A stretch of DNA of 9,690 bases from Puniceicoccales bacterium (lineage in GTDB: Bacteria; Verrucomicrobiota; Verrucomicrobiia; Opitutales; UBA953): assembly GCA_031284845.1 (NCBI GenBank), contig JAITXH010000078.1:1-9690 (forward strand), in the 5' to 3' direction. Positions 1 through 5,148 of the stretch are shown one piece after another. The notes beneath the pieces were generated by a model. That model saw only the letters and a list, made by a program, of their open reading frames with translations. It was not told where the DNA came from and ran no database searches. How positions within the stretch are numbered: position 1 is the first letter of the stretch; each line of letters starts with the position of its first letter. Position numbers and translations under genes: made by a program.

Positions 1-693
1 CGCGACGATTTCTGGGCCAGCACGAGCAACAAACAACTCAACTTCCTCCAGCACATCTTCTCCATTCTCAAGCAATACGGACGCGCCGCCGTCGTGCTCC
101 CCGACAATGTCCTTTTTGAGGGCGGCGCCGGTGAAACCATCCGCCGCCAACTCCTCCAGCAAGCCGATGTCCACACTCTCCTGCGCCTGCCGACGGGTAT
201 TTTTTATGCGCAAGGCGTGAAGGCGAATGTGCTCTTTTTCGACAAAAAGCCCGCGAACGACAAACGCCCGTGGACAGAAAAACTCTGGATCTACGACCTG
301 CGCACGAACCAGCATTTCACGCTCAAGGAAAACCCGCTCAAGCCCGCCGACCTTGAGGACTTCGTGAAGTGTTATTTCGGGCAAAGTGGAAGCGGCGTCT
401 CGCCGCTTAATCCCGAAGACAAGCGACGAGACGTCGCTTCCACTTTCGAGGCAAATAAGCGGCAGGATGCCGCTTCTACTTTGAACCGTTACAGCCGCAA
501 GGAAACCGAACGCTTCAAAGCCTTCACCTACGACGAACTCATCAAGCGCGACAAAGTGAACCTCGACATCTTCTGGTTGAAGGACGACGCCCTCGAAGAC
601 AGCGCAAATTTACCCGCGCCGGAAGTCATTGCCGCCGATATAATCGAAGACCTCGAAGCCGCGCTCGAACAATTCCGAACGCTCGACGCCTAA
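1..693 (+). CDS. hsdM: Type I restriction-modification system DNA methylase (M subunit), C-terminal part
   Basis: The frame is open from base 1 to the TAA at 691-693, so the 5' end lies outside the window and 230 residues are visible. HsdM transfers a methyl group from S-adenosylmethionine to adenine N6 and acts with an HsdS specificity subunit. The visible part begins just after where the catalytic NPPF motif is expected. It shows family hallmarks: TSNKQLNFLQHI, VVLPDNVLFEGGAGE, LPTGIFYAQGVKANVLFF, then FTYDELIKRDKVNLDIFW and the terminal helix EDLEAALEQF. The oddity is between FVKCY (residues 121-125) and NRYSRKETERF (from 162). Relatives usually read about CYNPENRHxRxETERF there, but this protein has about 32 extra residues encoded by palindromic repeats. 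The insert keeps frame and contains no stop. No hsdS or hsdR follows; the next gene is convergent, so partners would have to lie upstream or be absent. The family call is secure; activity is unknown. Confidence 0.93.
   Translation, partial: RDDFWASTSNKQLNFLQHIFSILKQYGRAAVVLPDNVLFEGGAGETIRRQLLQQADVHTLLRLPTGIFYAQGVKANVLFFDKKPANDKRPWTEKLWIYDLRTNQHFTLKENPLKPADLEDFVKCYFGQSGSGVSPLNPEDKRRDVASTFEANKRQDAASTLNRYSRKETERFKAFTYDELIKRDKVNLDIFWLKDDALEDSANLPAPEVIAADIIEDLEAALEQFRTLDA
386..443. repeat. Inverted doublet of 19-nt palindromes inside hsdM
   Basis: Two palindromes face each other. The first has arms AAGCGGCG (390-397) and CGCCGCTT (401-408) around TCT. The second has arms AAGCGACG (421-428) and CGTCGCTT (432-439) around AGA. 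They are joined by the 12-nt linker AATCCCGAAGAC (409-420) and flanked outward by GTGG (386-389) and CCAC (440-443), so the whole block is also roughly self-complementary. It is translated in frame, the linker giving NPED. The same architecture recurs at 694-747. It resembles REP/BIME-type intergenic repeats or Rickettsia palindromic elements in style; no homology to either is claimed. Confidence 0.85.
457..479. repeat. Third 19-nt palindrome inside hsdM
   Basis: Arms AAGCGGCA (457-464) and TGCCGCTT (468-475) surround GGA, followed by CTAC. The 19 bases 457-475 are identical to 694-712 just downstream of the same gene. The unit sits 13 nt after the inverted doublet and is read in frame as NKRQDAAST. 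Confidence 0.85.
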
Positions 694-747
694 AAGCGGC
701 AGGATGCCGCTTAACCCCGAGGACAAGCGGCGAGACGCCGCTTCCAC
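694..747. repeat. Palindrome doublet directly after the hsdM stop
   Basis: Arms AAGCGGCA (694-701) and TGCCGCTT (705-712) around GGA are followed by linker AACCCCGAGGAC (713-724). Then come arms AAGCGGCG (725-732) and CGCCGCTT (736-743) around AGA, followed by CCAC (744-747). The linker matches the in-gene linker at 10 of 12 bases. The doublet lies between the convergent ends of hsdM and the aldo/keto reductase. Transcripts from either side would form strong stem-loops, so it could end or stabilise both. There is no U-tract, so intrinsic termination is not established. Confidence 0.85.
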
Positions 748-776
748 CTTGCTGATCCGGAGCCCTGGCTCTCAGT

Positions 777-1628
777 TCATTCTTCCTCAAAGCGCTTCAC
801 CAAATCAAACGTGTCTGGATTAGGGCCAAGGCGATTGGCGGTATCGAGACCGCCCAACACAGCCAAGTCCTGAGAATCGAGCTTGAATCCCCATATGTCA
901 AAATTCTCACGGATGCGCGCAGGCGTAATGGATTTGGGGATCACAATAAGGCCAAGGTCAATATGCCAACGCAAGATGACCTGCGCCGGTGTGCGCTTGT
1001 GCTTTTGGGCAACCTTCAAGACAATTTCGTTTTTGAGCAAATCGCCGCCCTGTGCGAGCGGACTCCACGACTGGGTGAGGATGCCGTAACGGGCATGAAG
1101 ACCACGCAACTCATCTTGCGGGAAATCGGGGTGAAGCTCGATCTGGTTCACTGCGGGCACTACGCCCGTTTCACCGATGATACGCTTAAGATGTTCGGCG
1201 TGGAAATTGGAGACGCCGATGGACTTGGCACGCCCTTCTTTTTGGAGCCGCACGAGGGCCTTCCATGTGTCCACATACTTGCCACGAGCGGGCAAAGGCC
1301 AGTGGATGAGGTAGAGGTCAACATAGGAGGTGCGCAATTTGGCAAGGCTGCTTTCAAACGCGAGGAGGGTCGAATCGAAGCCCTGATCTGTGTTCCACAG
1401 CTTGGTCGTGACATAGAGCTGGTAGCGCGGGAAGGCCGACTCTTCGAGGGCTTGCCCGATGGCAGCTTCGTTGTTGTAGGCGGAAGCAGTGTCAATGGCG
1501 CGGTAGCCGGCGTCAAGCGCGGCGACGATAGCCGGGCGCACTTTCACGCTGGGGACTTGCCAGGTGCCAAAACCGAATTGCGGGATTTGGCGTCCGTCGT
1601 TGAGTTGAAGGGAAGGAACGATACTCAT
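777..1628 (-). CDS. Aldo/keto reductase (2,5-diketogluconate reductase-like)
   Basis: This cytosolic NADPH-dependent oxidoreductase of 283 residues reduces carbonyl groups to alcohols. The AKR catalytic tetrad is present: Asp46 (in AIDTA), Tyr51 (in YNNE), Lys76 (in TTKLW) and His109 (in LIHWP). GVSNF (138-142), the NQ pair at 161-162 and the IPKS...R..EN cofactor segment (230-242) are also typical. The length is normal for the family. A longer start at 1679 would add MRPHAAVSHITHIHHLP, which is unlike the family. The ATG at 1628 gives MSIVPSLQLNDG, the usual N terminus, so I chose it. Neither start has a visible Shine-Dalgarno sequence. It converges on hsdM and lies about 160 bp downstream of the BatA/VWA gene on the same strand. 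Overall similarity to the 2,5-diketo-D-gluconate/methylglyoxal reductase branch is clear, but the physiological substrate cannot be read from sequence. Confidence 0.93.
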   Translation of the reverse strand: MSIVPSLQLNDGRQIPQFGFGTWQVPSVKVRPAIVAALDAGYRAIDTASAYNNEAAIGQALEESAFPRYQLYVTTKLWNTDQGFDSTLLAFESSLAKLRTSYVDLYLIHWPLPARGKYVDTWKALVRLQKEGRAKSIGVSNFHAEHLKRIIGETGVVPAVNQIELHPDFPQDELRGLHARYGILTQSWSPLAQGGDLLKNEIVLKVAQKHKRTPAQVILRWHIDLGLIVIPKSITPARIRENFDIWGFKLDSQDLAVLGGLDTANRLGPNPDTFDLVKRFEEE

Positions 1629-1789
1629 AGGGAGATGATGGATGTGTGTGATGTGGCTGACAGCAGCATGCGGGCGCATGCGAAACAGGTCACTTGGGGC
1701 AGTGTCTATGCCACAAGACGGGCAGGAGTAAAAGCCAATTCGCTTATTTTAGCCCGCACATAGCACACGCTCTCCGCGCCCGCCGTTAT

Positions 1790-3541
1790 TTACTCTTTTG
1801 ACCGGCCCGCTACCCATGCAAGCAGTGGTAACGCCAACAGCAAAGCCAGCCAAAACGGACGCCACGGATCGGGAACGGAAGATGCGTGCGCCAACGCACG
1901 TTCGCGGACTGCAAGGGTGTCCACCGGGCCGCAGCGCGTCAGATCCGCCTCGCGCGAATCCGAAAACTGCGCCGCGCCATCCAGCAAAATCTTTTCGCCC
2001 TGCATCACCTGAAAAAATCCGGGCCGGGCCGGGGCGCGAAACACCGCAGCCTGCGCCGCCGTGAGCGGAGTCCGGACACCGCTTTGGCTCAACAGCAATC
2101 CTCCTTCTTCCGGCACGAACGCCAGCGGTATGCGCTGGTGCGTATCGGCGTTCACGGCAAACGATCCGGGCAACGCCTCGCGGATGCTTTCAATGTAACG
2201 CCTCAACAGGATGACAAATGCGGGCAGGCGCAGGGCATTTGTCTTTGACGGATGAAAGTTAAAAAAAAGCGACGGAGGCGTCGGGCGCGGGTTCTCCTGC
2301 CGGAGCGTAACCAGTGGCGTATCACCGCGCCAAACCAACGCCGAATCTTCCGCACGCAGCGGGAGCGCAGTAGCTGTAGCGCAAATCAACCCCTGCCAGG
2401 CGACACCGGAGACCAGCGCGTGACTGTCTGCCACAACCCAGCCCTCGAGGGGCTTTTCGGGCGAGTCCGCCGCCGGAAAGAGAACGGAGGGTTTCGCCCG
2501 GACGACGCCGGTGCCGTCTGGTGCGCGCTGGGCAAAGAACAAATCGGCATCTCCGGGTGTATTCACTATTTGGATACCTTCGACTCCGCGCAAAACGCGC
2601 TCCACCGCCTCGCGTTCCGGGCCGCTTATCTGAAGAGAGACGCGCACGGGCTTAATGCGCGGACGCACGAGAGGCAGCGAGTCGTCCAGCGTGAAGCCAT
2701 CCGGAGCGAGCAACACTGTGGCGGCGGCAGCGGGCGGCAGAGTGCCGCCGATGGCCTGCGTCTCGCCGGGCGCGAGCACGAGTGCGACGGGCTGCGTTTC
2801 GCGCTCCCCTGCCTTCACCCGCCACTCCAGCGAACGGCGCGTTGCACCGTGGTTACGCACAAGCGCGTGCCAGACGACGCCCTCCGACGTCTCTTCGACG
2901 GATGAGCCGACGAAGCCCGTGTTGTCCCGCGGCTTTGCAAAGGAAAGCACAGCGGCCCCGCCGGACACTTCTTCTGCATGGTCGGTGACAAAAACCACGG
3001 CCCCATGACCACGCGCAAGCGCGGTGGCGAGTTGGAGGACAGGGGAAAAATCGTGCTCGCCGAGCGCAGGGCGCCACTTCGCCAATGCGTCGCCAAGCGC
3101 ATCAAGCGAATCGCCGCGGTAGAGCACCGGGGCGCGGCTGTCGGATTCGAGAAGCGTCCACTCGGTGCGCATGGCAAGCGCGGCTACGGTGCGCAGCCGG
3201 GCGGGCAAGCGGGCGCGGGTATCGTCCAGTGCGGCGTCCATGGAGAGCGAGCTGTCGAGCACGACGATGATTTGCTGGGAAGCATTTTCGCGTATCCAGC
3301 GCGGTTCGGTGAGCACCCATGCCAGCACGAGCACGGCGAGCAACTGGAGCCAGAGCGGAATCGAGTTGCGCAGGCGCTCCCACTGCCAGCCTCCGCGGCT
3401 TTCGGGGGCGAGCCGGTCGAGCAAAAAGAGCGTGCTGCTCGATACGCGGCGGGCACGCGCTTGCAGGATATGTATCACGAGCAGGGCGGGGATGCCCAGC
3501 AAAGCCCAAAGGCCGGCGGGATTGTCAAAAATGACGTGCAT
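1790..3541 (-). CDS. BatA-domain / von Willebrand factor A membrane protein
   Basis: The 583-residue protein starts with a BatA-type (aerotolerance regulator N-terminal) domain: FDNPAGLWALLGIPALLVIH, a membrane segment at about 8-27, the conserved RRVSSSTLFLLD stretch, and a second membrane segment at about 61-79. A VWA domain follows. Its MIDAS metal motif DSSLS is at residues 96-100, and VVFVTDHAEE is a likely third-loop contribution. The middle has no domain I recognise and is probably beta-rich. A last hydrophobic helix (about 561-578) precedes the basic RSKE tail. Family relatives sit in the inner membrane and often work with MoxR AAA+ ATPases and DUF58 proteins, but neither gene is adjacent here: waaA diverges upstream and an aldo/keto reductase follows. 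The ATG at 3541 fits the family N terminus, with no well-placed Shine-Dalgarno sequence. Domain identity is firm; the cellular role is unknown. Confidence 0.88.
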   Translation of the reverse strand: MHVIFDNPAGLWALLGIPALLVIHILQARARRVSSSTLFLLDRLAPESRGGWQWERLRNSIPLWLQLLAVLVLAWVLTEPRWIRENASQQIIVVLDSSLSMDAALDDTRARLPARLRTVAALAMRTEWTLLESDSRAPVLYRGDSLDALGDALAKWRPALGEHDFSPVLQLATALARGHGAVVFVTDHAEEVSGGAAVLSFAKPRDNTGFVGSSVEETSEGVVWHALVRNHGATRRSLEWRVKAGERETQPVALVLAPGETQAIGGTLPPAAAATVLLAPDGFTLDDSLPLVRPRIKPVRVSLQISGPEREAVERVLRGVEGIQIVNTPGDADLFFAQRAPDGTGVVRAKPSVLFPAADSPEKPLEGWVVADSHALVSGVAWQGLICATATALPLRAEDSALVWRGDTPLVTLRQENPRPTPPSLFFNFHPSKTNALRLPAFVILLRRYIESIREALPGSFAVNADTHQRIPLAFVPEEGGLLLSQSGVRTPLTAAQAAVFRAPARPGFFQVMQGEKILLDGAAQFSDSREADLTRCGPVDTLAVRERALAHASSVPDPWRPFWLALLLALPLLAWVAGRSKE

Positions 3542-3619
3542 GGTTCAACGTATCCACTCCACTCAGTCCGCGTGTTTTACGAGAGGCTGGAAGGATTTGC
3601 CGAAGATTTTAGGCAGGAT

Positions 3620-3674
3620 GCCCGGAGTCAATCGTGAAGCACGGCACTCTCCGGGCTATTTCGGAAGAATCCGA
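3620..3674. other. Two adjacent stem-loops in the divergent region
   Basis: GCCCGGAG (3620-3627) pairs perfectly with CTCCGGGC (3649-3656). Inside, CGTG (3633-3636) pairs with CACG (3640-3643) around AAG, with symmetric 5-nt internal loops. A second hairpin follows at once: TCGGA (3661-3665), loop AGAA, TCCGA (3670-3674). Such symmetry suggests a structured leader RNA or a protein-binding site. There is no matching known riboswitch that I recognise, and short GC-rich hairpins also arise by chance. Confidence 0.4.
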
Positions 3675-3695
3675 TCCGCAAAAAGCTAAACGATA

Positions 3696-3742
3696 AAGAC
3701 GGCAGGCTGCTCCGTTTGGAACAAGGCGGTCTGCTCTACTTT
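3696..3742. repeat. Possible degenerate relative of the palindromic repeat, upstream of waaA
   Basis: The stretch contains GGCAGGCTGCTC and GGCGGTCTGCTC, which match at 10 of 12 bases, and ends CTCTACTTT. The ending resembles the edge of the hsdM repeat at 468-482 (GCCGCTTCTACTTT), and the start AAGACGGCAGGCTGC resembles AAGCGGCAGGATGCC. The arms no longer pair well. It ends about 40 nt before the waaA start. The relationship is suggestive only. Confidence 0.3.
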
Positions 3743-3783
3743 TATCTTTCCTCGGGCAACCTCGTCCGCATCGTGGCGCGTCT

Positions 3784-5076
3784 ATGATTTGGGCCTACAG
3801 GGCGTTGTTTTTGCCGGTGTTGCTTTTTGTGTTTCCGCATTACCTGCTGCGCATGATCCGGCGGGGTGGTTATGCGCGGGATTTTTCCCACCGCTTCGGC
3901 AACTTCCCTGCACTGCCCGCCAAACGCCCCGGCGTGCGGCGGCTCTGGGTGCAAGCTGTGTCTGTGGGGGAAATCAACGCCGTCGCCCCGCTCCTGCGCG
4001 CCTTGTCTGCACAGGGCGGCACAGAGGTAGTGCTTACCACGACCACCAGCACCGGGTATGCCATCGCACGCGAAAAACTCGCTCCGCATGTGCTCGCGAC
4101 GGGAGTCTTCCCGATTGACTTTATGCCGTTCAGCGCACGCGCATGGCGGCGCATCCAGCCTGATCTGATCGTTCTGATGGAGGGCGAACTCTGGCCGGAA
4201 CATCTGCATCAGGCCCGGCGGCGCGGTGTGCCGGTGGCCTTGATCAATGCACGCCTCTCCGACCGCTCTTTCCGGCGTTATTCCTTTTTTAAAAAAGCGT
4301 CTCGCGCCCTGCTTGACCATTTAGCCTGCATCGGCGTGGCCTCCCACGGCGACGCCCAGCGCTTCGCCGCCCTCGGCGTGCCCGCAGAGAAAATCACCCT
4401 GACGGGCAACTTGAAATTTGACGTTCCGGGCGATGAAACGGCGGCGCACTCCTCCCGGGCGGCTCTCCGCGCCGAGCTTGGTTTCGGCGACGCCCCGGAT
4501 GCCCCGGTGCTCCTCGGCTCTTCCACATGGCCGGGCGAAGAAGTGATGCTGCTCGACGTGTTGCGCCATGCACGCGAACGCGGCATCCCGTTGCGGCTCC
4601 TGCTCGTGCCGCGTCATGCCGAGCGCCGCGCGGAGTTAGCGGCATTGCTGGCAGCGACGCAGTGGCGGTGGTTTCTCCGTTCTCAAAATCAAAAGCCGTC
4701 CGCTGCCGCTGATGTGTGCGTGGCCGACACCACGGGTGAATTAAACACCCTGACGACACTGGCGACACTCGCCTTTGTCGGAAAAAGTCTGCCGCCGCAC
4801 GATGGCGGGCAAACGCCTATTGAATGTGCTGCACGCGGTGTGCCCATGGTCTATGGCCCCCGGATGACAAACTTTCTCGATGCCTGCAAGGGCCTGGAAT
4901 CGGAAAACGCCGCCGTGCGCGTGGGCGATTCCTCCGCCGCAACGGAAAACCTGCTGGCCTTGCTGGAAGACCCGGAGCGCCGCGCCGCGCTCGCCACTAA
5001 TGCACGCCGCTGGCACAACGCCAACCAAGGGGCTACGCGCCGCACAATCGCCTTGCTGGACGGGACAGCACCATGA
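3784..5076 (+). CDS. waaA: 3-deoxy-D-manno-octulosonic acid (Kdo) transferase
   Basis: WaaA (KdtA) transfers Kdo from CMP-Kdo to lipid IVA at the cytoplasmic face of the inner membrane, the first step in LPS core assembly. The 430-residue length is normal. An N-terminal hydrophobic helix (about 5-23) anchors the protein. VQAVSVGEINAV (56-67) carries Glu63, the expected catalytic base. EGELWPE (133-139), LTGNLKFD (206-213), VPRHAERR (275-282), VADTTGEL (313-320), FVGKSL (331-336) and GGQTPIECA (341-349) follow in family order. The last motif differs from the common GGQNPLEPA but keeps the CMP-Kdo-site framework. The ATG at 3784 is preferred because it supplies the membrane anchor; no Shine-Dalgarno sequence precedes it. 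The gene stands alone, divergent from the BatA/VWA gene and convergent with the protease gene. A WaaA implies a Gram-negative envelope. Whether it adds one or several Kdo residues cannot be told. Confidence 0.95.
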   Translation: MIWAYRALFLPVLLFVFPHYLLRMIRRGGYARDFSHRFGNFPALPAKRPGVRRLWVQAVSVGEINAVAPLLRALSAQGGTEVVLTTTTSTGYAIAREKLAPHVLATGVFPIDFMPFSARAWRRIQPDLIVLMEGELWPEHLHQARRRGVPVALINARLSDRSFRRYSFFKKASRALLDHLACIGVASHGDAQRFAALGVPAEKITLTGNLKFDVPGDETAAHSSRAALRAELGFGDAPDAPVLLGSSTWPGEEVMLLDVLRHARERGIPLRLLLVPRHAERRAELAALLAATQWRWFLRSQNQKPSAAADVCVADTTGELNTLTTLATLAFVGKSLPPHDGGQTPIECAARGVPMVYGPRMTNFLDACKGLESENAAVRVGDSSAATENLLALLEDPERRAALATNARRWHNANQGATRRTIALLDGTAP

Positions 5077-5102
5077 CCGGAAAGGCTCGGGAGAATCCAG
5101 TT

Positions 5103-5145
5103 AAGGGCGTTAAAGTCGGTGGACTCCAAAAACCTTAACGCCCTT
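5103..5145. terminator. Probable bidirectional stem-loop terminator between convergent genes
   Basis: AAGGGCGTTAA (5103-5113) and TTAACGCCCTT (5135-5145) form a perfect 11-bp stem. The 21-nt loop contains a small inner stem, AGTC (5114-5117) with GACT (5122-5125). It lies 27 nt after the waaA stop and 4 nt after the protease gene stop, where a shared terminator is expected. Neither strand has a U-run after the stem, so the mechanism may be pausing or RNA-end protection rather than classical intrinsic termination. Confidence 0.6.
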
Positions 5146-5148
5146 CCC

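Larger units (their letters stand above)
3542..3783. other. Divergent intergenic region between the BatA/VWA gene and waaA
   Basis: These 242 bp must hold the start signals for both flanking genes. I see no gene in it. It contains two stem-loops (3620-3656 and 3661-3674) and a decayed-looking repeat (3696-3742). Neither gene has a clear Shine-Dalgarno sequence, and no promoter with good spacing stands out. Confidence 0.6.

Noticed and set aside
386..747. CRISPR array made from the palindromic repeats near hsdM
   Set aside because: Units are 19 nt, inverted as well as direct, with irregular 12-13 nt and 218 nt gaps and no unique spacers of constant length.
963..1763. Open frame of 266 codons on the + strand opposite the aldo/keto reductase
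   Set aside because: The opposite strand carries the complete AKR tetrad and cofactor motifs; this frame has no recognisable motif.
3606..3631. Promoter for the BatA/VWA gene on the - strand (TTGACT and TAAAAT)
   Set aside because: Each hexamer is good but the spacing is only 14 nt, too short for a sigma-70 promoter.
2978..3637. Open frames on the + strand (also 2252-2905) opposite the BatA/VWA gene
   Set aside because: They mirror a conserved membrane/VWA gene and look like complement artefacts of high GC.
3716..3745. Promoter for waaA (TTGGAA, 18 nt, TTTTAT)
   Set aside because: Both hexamers are weak and the stretch overlaps a possible repeat; such matches are common by chance.
5073..5138. 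21-codon ORF overlapping the waaA stop as ATGA (MTGKAREN... to TAA)
   Set aside because: The overlap looks like translational coupling, but the ORF runs through the terminator stem, has no recognisable sequence and is too short to support as a gene.
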